DNA of 64,000 nt from CAVXHQ01 sp963789535 (lineage in GTDB: Bacteria; Pseudomonadota; Alphaproteobacteria; Rhodobacterales; Rhodobacteraceae). The notes under the pieces were generated by a model. It was not told where the DNA came from, did not search any database, and worked only from the letters and a program-made list of their open reading frames with translations. Of the stretch, positions 36,178 through 44,751 are shown piece after piece; positions within the stretch are counted from its first letter, which is position 1; the number at the start of each line of letters is the position of its first letter. Location: assembly GCA_963789535.1 (NCBI GenBank), contig CAWBKU010000005.1:1674001-1738000 (forward strand), given 5' to 3'. The translations under genes and the position numbers were made by a program.

Positions 36178-36900
36178 ATGAAAGGTCGAAGCGAACCCGT
36201 GCACCCCGATCCTTCCGACCCGCCGCAGCGCAGTGGCATCGGTGCGCGCATCCGGGCGATGCGGCACGGCCTCGGCCTAACGCAGGCCGATCTTGCGGCG
36301 CGGGCGGGTATATCGCCATCCTATCTGAACCTCATCGAGCATGACAGACGCAGGATCGGCGGACACCGACTGGCCGACATCGCCCGGCATCTGGGCGTCG
36401 AACAGGCCGACCTCACGTATCGACCCGGCGCGACGCTGCTCGCCGCCCTCGAGGCCGCTGCACCGGGCGAGGACGCAGGTGCCTTTGCCCAAGGCAACCC
36501 GGCATGGGCCCGCCGTGTCGCCGAGCAACAGGGCACCATCACCGCCCTCGAGGCGCGGATCGCGGCGCAACGCGGACGGATGGCGCGCGACCCGACGCTC
36601 GTCGCGGCGCTGCACCAGATCGTCACCTCGGCCTCGGCGATCCAGTCGACGGCGGCGATCCTGACGGGCGGCGGCCTCGACGCCGACTGGCAGGGCCGGT
36701 TTCAGCGCAACGTGCACGACGACAGCCGGCGGCTCGCCGCGGCGAGCGAGGCGCTCATGCGCTATGTCGAACGTCTGGGCGAGGCACAGGGGGACGATAC
36801 CTCCGGACAGGGATCGGACGGCCGCGATGCGGCCGAACCCCACGCACCGGACGCCGACCCGCCCGGTCGCCGGGATCACCCACCGACCACCGGCCGCTGA
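36178..36900 (+). CDS. XRE-family regulator with histidine-kinase-like dimerisation helices
   Basis: Regulator of 240 residues. Residues 20-75 are an XRE helix-turn-helix (GARIRAMRHGLGLTQADLA, then GISPSYLNLIEHDRRRIGG) like the DNA-binding part of the ScfR/RamB short-chain fatty acid regulators, but the ImmA/IrrE-like half of those proteins is missing. Instead residues 137-200 resemble a DHp domain: H146QIVTSASAIQSTAAIL aligns without gaps with H676ELRTPMTSIRAFSAIL of the sensor kinase encoded downstream. The tail from about 205 is disordered. Divergent from the ABC-acs operon. The start codon has no strong ribosome-binding site, so it is less certain. Confidence 0.8.
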   Translation: MKGRSEPVHPDPSDPPQRSGIGARIRAMRHGLGLTQADLAARAGISPSYLNLIEHDRRRIGGHRLADIARHLGVEQADLTYRPGATLLAALEAAAPGEDAGAFAQGNPAWARRVAEQQGTITALEARIAAQRGRMARDPTLVAALHQIVTSASAIQSTAAILTGGGLDADWQGRFQRNVHDDSRRLAAASEALMRYVERLGEAQGDDTSGQGSDGRDAAEPHAPDADPPGRRDHPPTTGR

Positions 36901-36921
36901 CGCCCGCTCACGCCGCGCCCT

Positions 36922-36951
36922 TTGACAGCGCGCCGCCGCGCGCGATACGAT
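36922..36951 (+). promoter_or_regulatory. sigma-70-type promoter of the receiver/kinase operon
   Basis: TTGACA (36922-36927), 18 nt, TACGAT (36946-36951), 60 nt before the receiver gene start. A second TACGAT overlaps immediately downstream. It is among the best matches to the housekeeping consensus in the window. Confidence 0.6.
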
Positions 36952-37010
36952 ACGATCCGATGGCCCGGACCCCTTCGGGAGAAGGGGCCGCGATCCGGGG
37001 GGGCGCGCAC

Positions 37011-37382
37011 ATGGCGGGACGGATCCTGCTCATCGAGGACGAGCCGAACATCGTCGAGGCGCTGAGCTTCATCCTCGTGCGCGACGGCTGGACCGTCCAC
37101 ACCCATGCCGACGGCGAAACCGCGATGGCCAAGCTGCGCGCGACGCCGCCAGACGTGGTGATCCTCGACGTGATGCTGCCCGGTCGCTCGGGGTTCGAGA
37201 TCCTGCGCGACATCCGCGCAGAACCGTCCGTTGTTGCGGCGTTGCCGGTCCTGATGCTGACGGCCAAGGGGCAGACCAAAGACCGTGAGCGCGCCATGGC
37301 CCTCGGTGCGACGCGGTTCATGACCAAGCCATTTTCCAACACCGAGATCCTCGAGGCAGTGCGCGACCTGGCGCCGGGCTGA
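37011..37382 (+). CDS. stand-alone response regulator receiver protein
   Basis: Protein of 123 residues made of a single receiver domain: LLIEDEPNIVEALSFIL with the acidic pair, phosphoacceptor Asp53 in VVILDVMLPG, LMLTAKG and the conserved KPFSNTEIL. There is no output domain, so it must act by protein contact or pass phosphate on. It precedes a small membrane protein and the SLC5-type kinase with one- and four-base overlaps, so the three are one operon. CrbR, the partner of CrbS-type kinases in gammaproteobacteria, has a LuxR-type output domain, which is missing here. Confidence 0.92.
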   Translation: MAGRILLIEDEPNIVEALSFILVRDGWTVHTHADGETAMAKLRATPPDVVILDVMLPGRSGFEILRDIRAEPSVVAALPVLMLTAKGQTKDRERAMALGATRFMTKPFSNTEILEAVRDLAPG

Positions 37383-37684
37383 TGGCGCGGCGCACGCCTC
37401 CGGTGTTTCTGGCGCAAGGCCGCTATCGTCAGAGGCGGCTGCGCGATGCGCTTTGGCTGATGCCGGTGCTGGGGGCACTGGTTTTCGCGGTGCCGTTGCT
37501 GTGGCCGCAAGAGGCGGGCACGGCGACCTCCAACGGTACCGCCCTCGTCTATCTCTTCGGAGGTTGGGCGGCGCTGATCGCGCTCGGTGCGGGCCTTGCG
37601 TCATTGTTGCGGCGCGATGTGGACGACGACGGCGGCGAAGGGCCGGCCCAGACCGATCCGGATCCTCGGAGAAGCGGGCGGTGA
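37382..37684 (+). CDS. small membrane protein in the sensor kinase operon
   Basis: Protein of 100 residues with two hydrophobic helices (about 24-43 and 54-76), an Arg-rich N terminus (QGRYRQRRLRDAL) and an acidic tail. Its ATG shares one base with the receiver stop and its stop overlaps the kinase GTG, so it is translated with both. Many SLC5-type transporters and sensors are preceded by a short two-helix protein (DUF4212 or DUF485 type). Position and size fit such a partner, but I cannot confirm the family. Confidence 0.75.
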   Translation: MARRTPPVFLAQGRYRQRRLRDALWLMPVLGALVFAVPLLWPQEAGTATSNGTALVYLFGGWAALIALGAGLASLLRRDVDDDGGEGPAQTDPDPRRSGR

Positions 37685-40362
37685 TCTCGTTCAACCTCCT
37701 CGTCGTCGTGGCGCTGGGCTACGTTGCCTTCCTCTTCGGCGTCGCCTTCGTCGCCGAACGCAACGCGCGGGCCGGACGCGACGCCTGGCTGCGTTCGCCG
37801 CTGATCTACACGCTGTCGCTGTCGATATACTGCACCGCCTGGACGTTCTACGGCGCGGTCGGCTATGCCGCGCGCTCGGGCCTCGAGTATCTGACCATCT
37901 ACCTCGGCCCGACGCTGGTGATGCTTGGCTGGTGGACGCTCCTGCGCAAGCTCGTGCGGGTCGGCCGGACGCAGCGGATCACCTCCATCGCCGACCTCAT
38001 CTCGTCGCGGTTCGGCAAGTCGACGACCCTCGGCGTTATCGTCACGACCCTGTGCGTCGTCGGCGTAACACCCTACATTGCCCTTCAACTTCAATCCATT
38101 ACACTAAGTTTCTCAGTCTTTGCATTAAGTTCGGGACGCACGTGGCAGGTCGCCGACCTGAATGTCGTGGCACTCCTGTCGGCGGGTGGTCTCGCGGTCT
38201 TCACAATCCTCTTCGGCACCCGCAACCTCGACGCCAACGAGCGGCACCACGGCGTCGTGCTCGCCATCGCCATCGAGGCGGTGGTCAAGCTCGCGGCCCT
38301 GCTCGCTGTCGGCATCTTCGTCGTCTGGGGCGTCAGCGGCGGCGTGGCGCAGACGCTGGCGCGGATCGACGCCTCGCCGATCGCAAGCTGGCAACAGGAC
38401 CATGGCCGCTGGATTGGCCTCACGTTCCTGTCGGCGGCCGCGTTCCTGTGCCTGCCGCGGATGTTCCACGTCATGGTGGTCGAGAACGCCAACGAACGGC
38501 ATCTGGCGACGGCGAGCTGGGCGTTCCCGCTCTACGTCCTCGCGATGAGCCTCTTCGTCGTGCCGATCGCCGTCACCGGCCTCGCGCTGTTGCCGCCCGG
38601 CTCGAACCCCGATCTGTTCGTGCTGACGGTGCCGCTCAGTCAGGGGCAGGGTGGCATCGCCACGCTGGCGTTCCTCGGCGGGTTCTCGTCGGCGACCTCG
38701 ATGGTGATCGTGGCGACCATCGCGCTGGCCACGATGGTGTCGAACCACATCGTCGTGCCGATCTGGCTGCGCGCCAAGGCGGGCGGCGCGCTCATGTCGG
38801 GCGACGTGCGGGCGCTGATCCTGCTGGCGCGGCGGCTGTCGATCGTCGGCGTGCTGGCGCTGGGCTATCTCTATTACAGGGTGTCGGGCGGCGGCACGGC
38901 GCTGGCCGCCATCGGGCTCATCTCCTTTGCCGGTGTGGCGCAGATCCTGCCCGCCATGCTCGGCGGCCTGTTCTGGCGCGGGGCGACGCGGATCGGCGCC
39001 GGCGCGGGCCTCATCCTGGGGTTCGCGATCTGGGTCTGGACGATGCTGTTGCCGGGGATCGAGGGCGTGATCGGGCCACAGGTCTTTGCGCAGGGCCCCT
39101 TCGGCATCGGGTGGCTTCGCCCCCGGGCCCTGTTCGGGATCGCGGGGATCGACCCCGTGCTGCATGCCGTCATCTGGTCGCTGGCGTTGAACGCGGGCGC
39201 CTTCGTCGTCCTGTCGCTCGTCACCTTTCCGACGCCGCTCGAGCGGTTGCAGGGCGCGCAGTTCGTTAACGTCTTCGATCATTCGAGCGCGCGGATCGGC
39301 GGGCAGAGTGCGGCGCAGGCGGAGGATTTGCTGGTCATGGCGCAGCGCATCATCGGCGCGCCGCAGGCGCAGGCGATCTTTCAGGCCGCCGCCGCCGCAC
39401 AGGGCAAGCCCGGCCTGCTGCCCGATGTCACGCCCGATTTCGTCCAGTCGCTGGAGCGCGAGTTGTCCGGGTCGGTCGGGGCGGCGACGGCGCATGCCAT
39501 GGTCGGACAACTGACCGAAGGGGCGACCGTCTCGGTCGAGGATCTGATCGCGGTCGCCGACGAGGCGGCGCAGATCCTCGAATATTCGAACCGCCTCGAG
39601 GCCAAGAGCGCCGAGCAGGACCGCACCGCCCGCGCGCTGCGCGACGCCAACGCCAAACTGACCGCGCTGTCGATCCAGAAGGACGCGTTCCTGAGCCAGA
39701 TAAGCCACGAACTGCGCACACCGATGACCTCGATCCGGGCGTTTTCGGCAATCCTCAAGGACGGCGGCGCCGATGCGCCCGAGCAGCGGCGCTATGCCGG
39801 GATCGTCGAGGACGAGGCGATCCGCCTGACACGTCTGCTCGACGACCTTCTGGACCTCAGCGTCCTCGAGAACGGGCAGGTCGTCCTGAATCGCGAGATC
39901 GGGACGCTCGACGCGGTCCTCGACCGGGCGATCGCGGCGGCGGGGCTGCGCGCGCACGGCCTGTCCGTGCGGCGCGAGGGGGTCGGGTCGGTGGTGCTGC
40001 ATACCGATCTGGACCGGCTGAGCCAGGTATTCATCAACCTCATCGCCAATGCGCAAAAGTATTGCGCGGCGCCGCATCCGGTCCTGACGGTCCGGGCGGT
40101 TCAGAACGCGCACGGTGTCGCGGTCGATTTCATCGACAACGGTGCCGGGATCGCGGCAGCGCAGCAGGAACTGATCTTCGAGAAGTTCTCGCGCGTCGGC
40201 GATCAGGCACGGGCCGGGGGTGCGGGCCTCGGTCTCGCGATCTGCCGCGAGGTGATGGCGCGGCTCGGCGGGGCGATCGCCTATCTGCCGGGGCAGGGCG
40301 GGGCGGCGTTCCGGGTGATTCTGCCGCTTGCGCAAGCTCATCTGCCCGATGCGGCGGAATAG
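37681..40362 (+). CDS. SLC5-type (sodium/solute symporter) sensor histidine kinase, CrbS/CbrA-like
   Basis: Protein of 893 residues with GTG start. An SSSF transporter-like region of about 13 helices (residues 1-525, including TAWTFYGAVGYAARSG and VGVTPYIALQLQSI) is followed by a STAC-like cytoplasmic segment (about 545-620), a short coiled coil and a kinase core. The kinase has H676 in SHELRTPMTS, N-box NLIANAQKY, DNGAGI, FEKFSR and GAGLGLAICREVM. Kinases of this build (CrbS, CbrA) sense small organic acids or amino acids, and CrbS controls acs. No PAS domain is visible. Codons at 38083-38130 are strikingly AT-rich and rare for this genome. Confidence 0.93.
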   Translation: MISFNLLVVVALGYVAFLFGVAFVAERNARAGRDAWLRSPLIYTLSLSIYCTAWTFYGAVGYAARSGLEYLTIYLGPTLVMLGWWTLLRKLVRVGRTQRITSIADLISSRFGKSTTLGVIVTTLCVVGVTPYIALQLQSITLSFSVFALSSGRTWQVADLNVVALLSAGGLAVFTILFGTRNLDANERHHGVVLAIAIEAVVKLAALLAVGIFVVWGVSGGVAQTLARIDASPIASWQQDHGRWIGLTFLSAAAFLCLPRMFHVMVVENANERHLATASWAFPLYVLAMSLFVVPIAVTGLALLPPGSNPDLFVLTVPLSQGQGGIATLAFLGGFSSATSMVIVATIALATMVSNHIVVPIWLRAKAGGALMSGDVRALILLARRLSIVGVLALGYLYYRVSGGGTALAAIGLISFAGVAQILPAMLGGLFWRGATRIGAGAGLILGFAIWVWTMLLPGIEGVIGPQVFAQGPFGIGWLRPRALFGIAGIDPVLHAVIWSLALNAGAFVVLSLVTFPTPLERLQGAQFVNVFDHSSARIGGQSAAQAEDLLVMAQRIIGAPQAQAIFQAAAAAQGKPGLLPDVTPDFVQSLERELSGSVGAATAHAMVGQLTEGATVSVEDLIAVADEAAQILEYSNRLEAKSAEQDRTARALRDANAKLTALSIQKDAFLSQISHELRTPMTSIRAFSAILKDGGADAPEQRRYAGIVEDEAIRLTRLLDDLLDLSVLENGQVVLNREIGTLDAVLDRAIAAAGLRAHGLSVRREGVGSVVLHTDLDRLSQVFINLIANAQKYCAAPHPVLTVRAVQNAHGVAVDFIDNGAGIAAAQQELIFEKFSRVGDQARAGGAGLGLAICREVMARLGGAIAYLPGQGGAAFRVILPLAQAHLPDAAE

Positions 40363-40458
40363 CGGCGGCGTTAGTCTTGCGGTAACTGTCGGACTGTAAG
40401 ACCGGGGGGACAGATCCGGGCGGCACGGCCCGGCGGGCAGAGCCGGGGGCGCCAGAAG

Positions 40459-41589
40459 ATGAAGCAGGAGGGCGCGCAATCGGTTCTGCAACGCCTCATG
40501 CGCTCGGCGCAGGAGGTCGCGCGGGAACCCGTCACCTCGGCGCGGGCGCTTCGGCTTGCGATGGCGCGGTCGGCGGAACGCTCGGTCGGTCTCGCCCTTA
40601 CCGTGATCGGTGTCACCGAAGAGGTGATGCCGCTCGATGCGCTGCTGAAACAGGTCGACCCGGCGTGGATGCTGATGTCGATCGGCGCGGACGAGCGGTT
40701 GCTGGGGTTCGCGGGCCTCGACCTCGAGGCGCGGACCGCGGTGGTCGAGGTGCAGACGCTCGGCGCCTTGCGCACCGCCCCTGCCGCCGACCGTCCCGTG
40801 ACGGCCAGCGACGCCGCACTCTGCGCGCCGTTCGTGGCCCGGTTCCTGAGCGACTTCGCCGTCACCTCGGACGGCACCCCGCTGTCGGGCTGGACCGACG
40901 ACCTCGCGGCGGGCGCGCGCTTTGCCGACGCCCGCGCCGTCGGCATGGTTCTGCCCGAGGCGGACATGCGGCTCGTGCGGCTCTCGCTCGACCTCGGGAC
41001 GGGCGACCGTCAGGGGATGCTGGCCCTCGCCCTGCCGGTGCGGCGCGCCGCCCTTCGGCCCGAAAGGACCGGCCCTGGGCCGGGTTTTGCCGACCTGTTG
41101 CAAGCCAACGTGATGCAGGCGCCCGCCGTCCTGACCGCGGTGCTGCACCGCCTGCGGTTGCCGCTCACCGCCATCGACGGGTTCGCGATCGGCCAGGCGA
41201 TCCCGCTTTCGGGCGTCACCGTCCGTTCCGTCCGCCTCGAGGGGCCGGACGGCACCGCCGTCGCCGAGGGGCGCCTGGGGCAGATCACCGGCCTGCGCGC
41301 GGTACGGATCGAGACGCGGGGGGCCGCCGAGATTGCCGACGTATCGCTCGCCGCGCGCCGCACCCCGCCCGTCCTGCGACCCGCCGAGGCGCCGGCGGCG
41401 CCAGCCCCGCCCGATGCCGGGGCTGCATTCGCGGCGGCGTTGTCGGCGACCGATGACGGATCCGAAGGCGGTGCGCAGCGGGACGCGCCGATGCCGTCCG
41501 ACGCCGATCCGTCGGTGGCGGGCCCCGGGGAGACCGGCGATTATTCGTTCGCTGGCGGCGCGGCGGGCGGTTCGATGGACGGCGGCTGA
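40459..41589 (+). CDS. FliM/FliN-type protein with C-terminal SpoA domain
   Basis: Protein of 376 residues. Residues about 213-285 match a SpoA/FliN domain (VMQAPAVLTAVLHRLRLPLT, IDGFAIGQAIPLSGVTVRSV, LGQITGLRAVRIET). Upstream, residues 1-205 form a FliM-like middle region without a clear CheC signature, and the last 80 residues are low-complexity Ala/Pro/Gly. FliM builds the flagellar C-ring, which controls rotation. No other flagellar gene is in the window; it stands 96 nt behind the sensor kinase, possibly in its transcript. It may be the true FliM or a specialised paralogue. Confidence 0.75.
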   Translation: MKQEGAQSVLQRLMRSAQEVAREPVTSARALRLAMARSAERSVGLALTVIGVTEEVMPLDALLKQVDPAWMLMSIGADERLLGFAGLDLEARTAVVEVQTLGALRTAPAADRPVTASDAALCAPFVARFLSDFAVTSDGTPLSGWTDDLAAGARFADARAVGMVLPEADMRLVRLSLDLGTGDRQGMLALALPVRRAALRPERTGPGPGFADLLQANVMQAPAVLTAVLHRLRLPLTAIDGFAIGQAIPLSGVTVRSVRLEGPDGTAVAEGRLGQITGLRAVRIETRGAAEIADVSLAARRTPPVLRPAEAPAAPAPPDAGAAFAAALSATDDGSEGGAQRDAPMPSDADPSVAGPGETGDYSFAGGAAGGSMDGG

Positions 41590-41623
41590 TCGTGGCGCGC
41601 GGCGTAAACGTTCCGCATGCGGT

Positions 41624-42058
41624 TCAGCGAGGCAAAGGTCGGGCCAGTCCCTCATCGAGGCGCGCGCGCAGGGCCGTCAGGTCGTAACCCGCGCGCGACG
41701 TGGCGGCGAGGATCTCGTCGGTCGGCATCCGCCCGGCCTGACCCAGCGACCAGACGACCGAACAGCGTGTGCCGCTGGCGCAATAGGCGAGGACGGGGCC
41801 ACTCGCGCGGGCCAGGATCGCCATCTGCGGCGCGACGCAGTCCTCGATCGTGGGATGCGTGATCGGCAGAACCTCGAAGGTCAGCCCTGCGGCCCGTGCG
41901 GCGACCGCCATGACCGCGGCGCCGAGGTCGGGCGGGATTTCGGCGTCGGGGCGGTTGCACAGCACCGTGCGATAGCCCGCTGCATGGATCGCCGCCATGT
42001 CCGCCGGTGCGATCTGCGGCGAGACGGCGTAACTGTCGGTGATCGGGCGAATGTCCAT
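41624..42058 (-). CDS. TIGR01244-type sulfurtransferase/phosphatase-like protein
   Basis: Protein of 144 residues in the DUF442 (TIGR01244) group, which has a protein-tyrosine-phosphatase-like fold and is often found as the N-terminal part of Blh/sulfide-oxidation proteins. Visible are DIRPITDSYAVSPQIAPADM, GYRTVLCNRPDAEIP and the active-site loop AYCASGTRCSVVW, with a Cys-x4-Arg spacing. The start is the ATG before DIRPITD; the long upstream extension of this frame is Arg-rich. It stands alone, convergent with the FliM-like gene 34 nt away. Confidence 0.85.
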   Translation of the reverse strand: MDIRPITDSYAVSPQIAPADMAAIHAAGYRTVLCNRPDAEIPPDLGAAVMAVAARAAGLTFEVLPITHPTIEDCVAPQMAILARASGPVLAYCASGTRCSVVWSLGQAGRMPTDEILAATSRAGYDLTALRARLDEGLARPLPR

Positions 42059-42276
42059 GCCGCAGGCGTAGCGTGACACGTTTGGCGCGTCCAGAGCCTT
42101 GCGGGTGACGCGCCACCCCTGTCGTGCAGCCGAACCGCAGGGCGATTGCGCCATTTCATCCTCTATCGACCTCAAAAGCGTTCGTCGGACCGCACGGGGC
42201 TGGCCGGACCGGCGGCGCTGTGGATAACTCACCCACAAAACAGGCAGGCGGCGCGACGTCGCCGGAGGGTGAGGCG

Positions 42277-43620
42277 ATGGCTGAGGGATCGATCCGTGCG
42301 CGCGTGGTCAGGGGCGTGGCGATGATGGCGATGGTGCGCCCGCCGGTGAACGCGCTGGGCACCGCGCTGCGCACTGCGCTGTGGGAGGCGGTCGTGCGCT
42401 TCGACGCCGATCCCCGTGTCCGCGCCATCGTCCTGATGGCCGAGGGGCCGCAATTCTCGGCGGGTGCCGATATCCGCGAGATCGGCGCACCGGTCGAGGC
42501 GCCAGGCCTTGCGGATCTGTGCGCCCGGATCGAGGCCTGCGACACGCCCGTCATCGCCGCGCTCCAGGGCGCGGCGCTGGGCGGCGGCGCCGAACTGGCC
42601 CTCGCCGCACATTATCGCATCGCCTTGCCGCAGGCGGTCATCGGCCTGCCCGAGGTGGCGCTCGGGCTCTTGCCGGGGGCCGGCGGCACGCAGCGGCTGC
42701 CGCGCCTCGCCGGTGCTGCGGTCGCGCTCCAGATGATGTCGTCGGGCCGTCCGCTCGGCGCCGATCCGGCGCAGGCGGTGGGGCTGATCGACGGGATCGT
42801 CGGCGGCGAACTCGCCTCTGCTGCGTTCACGCTCGCCGGGAAACTGATCGCCGACGGCACCCCGCCGCGCCGGTCGGGGGCGGAACGGTCGCACCTGCGC
42901 GACGGGGCCACCTGGATGACGGCGGTCGCCGTCGCCCGCGCACAGGCGGGCACCAGCCGCGCCCGGGCGCTGATCGCCGATTGCGTCGAGGCAGCGCTGT
43001 TGCTGCCGCCCGAGGCGGCAATGGTCTTCGAGCGCGAGGCCTTTGCGCAATGCGTGGCCGACCCGCAATCGCGCGCCCTGAGGCACATCTTTCTGGCCGA
43101 ACGGCAGATATCGCCCGACCTGCTCGTCCGCGATCCCGAGGGTCGGCGGGTGCCGACGGACGCGGGGCAGGCGGTCATCGCGCGCCTGTGGGCCGCGCAG
43201 GACCGCGCCATCGTCGCCCTCGTCGCCGGGGGCGAGCCGGAGGCCGCGATCGACGGCGCGCTGGTCGCCTGGGGCCTGACGACCGGACCCTTCGGCGGCG
43301 GCGAGCCGATGACCGGTGGCCGTGCCGCGACGCTGCAACGCCGGGTGATGGGCGCCCTCATGGCCGAAGGCGGGCGCATGGTCGAGGATGGCACGGTCGC
43401 ACGCGCCGGTGATATCGATGCGCTGGCCGTGCACGGCATGGGCCACCCGCGCGAGCGGGGCGGTCCGATGGCCGGAGCCGAGATCGCGGGGCTGCTGTCG
43501 CTGTGTCGCGAGATGGACGATTGGGCCCGAGAGGACCGGATTTGGGCGGTGCCGGGGGTCGCGCGACGCGCCGCCCTTCTGGCGGGCGGTTTCGCGGCGG
43601 TCGAGGCGGCGACGGTCTGA
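42277..43620 (+). CDS. enoyl-CoA hydratase fused to a 3-hydroxyacyl-CoA dehydrogenase C-terminal domain
   Basis: Protein of 447 residues. Residues 1-200 are a crotonase fold with both catalytic glutamates (Glu106 in GGGAELALAA, Glu126 in LPEVALGLLPG) and the AGADIREIG loop, like the N-terminal half of FadB/FadJ. After a linker with RALRHIFLAER, the sequence goes straight to a 3HCDH C-terminal domain (about 340-410, DGTVARAGDIDALAVHGMG and RERGGPMAGAEI). The NAD-binding domain with its catalytic residues, about 190 residues in FadB, is absent. It should hydrate enoyl-CoA but not oxidise hydroxyacyl-CoA. GGAGGGTGAGG lies before the ATG. Confidence 0.88.
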   Translation: MAEGSIRARVVRGVAMMAMVRPPVNALGTALRTALWEAVVRFDADPRVRAIVLMAEGPQFSAGADIREIGAPVEAPGLADLCARIEACDTPVIAALQGAALGGGAELALAAHYRIALPQAVIGLPEVALGLLPGAGGTQRLPRLAGAAVALQMMSSGRPLGADPAQAVGLIDGIVGGELASAAFTLAGKLIADGTPPRRSGAERSHLRDGATWMTAVAVARAQAGTSRARALIADCVEAALLLPPEAAMVFEREAFAQCVADPQSRALRHIFLAERQISPDLLVRDPEGRRVPTDAGQAVIARLWAAQDRAIVALVAGGEPEAAIDGALVAWGLTTGPFGGGEPMTGGRAATLQRRVMGALMAEGGRMVEDGTVARAGDIDALAVHGMGHPRERGGPMAGAEIAGLLSLCREMDDWAREDRIWAVPGVARRAALLAGGFAAVEAATV

Positions 43621-43635
43621 GGGGAGGCGCGCCGT

Positions 43636-43851
43636 TCAGGCGAGCAGGACGCCGGTGAGCACCATCGCCAGGCCGAGGAACGACAGCAGCAGGGCGCCCA
43701 TATTCAGGGGAAGCACCCGCCCGAGGCGCGCGCGCAGCGCCGCATCGTCGAGGCCCGCCCGCCGGGCGCGCAGCACCGCCACGATGCTCCAGACGATGCC
43801 GGCAAAGCCGAGCAGCGTGAGTGTGGCACCGGTCCATACGAGGGCCTGCAT
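43636..43851 (-). CDS. small two-helix membrane protein
   Basis: Protein of 71 residues with two membrane helices (about 4-26 and 48-70) joined by an Arg-rich cytoplasmic loop (VLRARRAGLDDAALRARLGR). I do not recognise a named family; similar short proteins are common in this bacterial group. It lies 64 nt downstream of the acyltransferase-like gene on the same strand and convergent with the hydratase gene 15 nt away. Its function is unknown. Confidence 0.65.
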   Translation of the reverse strand: MQALVWTGATLTLLGFAGIVWSIVAVLRARRAGLDDAALRARLGRVLPLNMGALLLSFLGLAMVLTGVLLA

Positions 43852-43915
43852 GGGTATCTCCCGCCTTGGTTCGCCGGAGCCCTAACGTCGGCCGGTGAGG
43901 TTCGCAAGCCGCAGT

Positions 43916-44590
43916 TCAATGCCCGACGAGGGCTGCGGCACGGGCCGTGACGGTGTTCAGCGCCGACGCGAGATCGTCACGGTAATCGTCCGCCGTTCCG
44001 CGCCGCGAAAAGCCCTCGGCACTCACCACCGCAAAGACGCAGGCCGACCGCCCGAACGGCACCGGCAGCAGTATCCGGTCCCAGGTACCGAGCCGCCAGC
44101 AGCGCCGCTGGTCGAAGGCATAGACGACGACCGGCAGACCGGTGAACCGCGCCCAGTCGATCGGCGCATCCTTGAGGGCGCGCCGCGGGCCGACGGGGCC
44201 GTCGGCGGTGATCCCGATGGTGATGCCGGCGCGCGCGTGTCGCATCACCGCGCGGCTGACGACGAGGTTGGACATGGTCGGCGACATCGCCATCGGTTCG
44301 GATCCGAAGAACGGCTGCAACTCGCCCGCGAGCCGCCCGATCGGCGAGGTGTCGTGCACCGACATCATCGCCGTGCCCAAGTGCTGCTGCCAATGGGCGG
44401 GGGCGAGCATCAAATGTTCGTGCCAGACGACATAGACGACCGGACCGGCGGCCGCGAGGGCGCGCACGGCCTCGGCCCCCTCGACCTGCCAGCGCGGCAT
44501 TCGCAGGCAACGCCGCAGCCAGAACGCCACAGACCGGGTGATGATCCCGCGCAGCAGGGCTGACTCGCGTAGGCGTCGGCGAAGGGACAA
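43916..44590 (-). CDS. lysophospholipid acyltransferase family (DUF374) protein
   Basis: Protein of 224 residues with the DUF374 pattern: YVVWHEHLMLAPAHW in place of the acyltransferase HX4D box, SVHDTSPIGRLAGELQPFFG, and ITADGPVGPRRALKD, matching the family DGPRGPRR motif. A short hydrophobic segment near residue 48 may anchor it to the inner membrane. Relatives are thought to transfer acyl chains to lipids; the substrate is not known here. It stands upstream of the tRNA-Trp block, in the opposite direction. Confidence 0.85.
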   Translation of the reverse strand: MSLRRRLRESALLRGIITRSVAFWLRRCLRMPRWQVEGAEAVRALAAAGPVVYVVWHEHLMLAPAHWQQHLGTAMMSVHDTSPIGRLAGELQPFFGSEPMAMSPTMSNLVVSRAVMRHARAGITIGITADGPVGPRRALKDAPIDWARFTGLPVVVYAFDQRRCWRLGTWDRILLPVPFGRSACVFAVVSAEGFSRRGTADDYRDDLASALNTVTARAAALVGH

Positions 44591-44698
44591 GGCGGCTCCG
44601 GGTCCGGGGGCGCCCGGCGGGCGCGCGATCGTCGGCGAAAATGCGCGACGGTCCGCCGCGCCGCAAGGGCAATCGGGGGCAATCGGGCGCGTCCCCCC

Positions 44699-44727
44699 TT
44701 GATCGCCGCCCGCATCCGCGCTAGGCG
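44699..44727 (+). promoter_or_regulatory. promoter candidate for tRNA-Trp and secE
   Basis: TTGATC (44699-44704), 17 nt, TAGGCG (44722-44727), ending 24 nt before the tRNA. The spacing is ideal but the -10 is only a fair match. Confidence 0.45.
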
Positions 44728-44751
44728 GTCCACGGTCCTGACGATGGCCCT

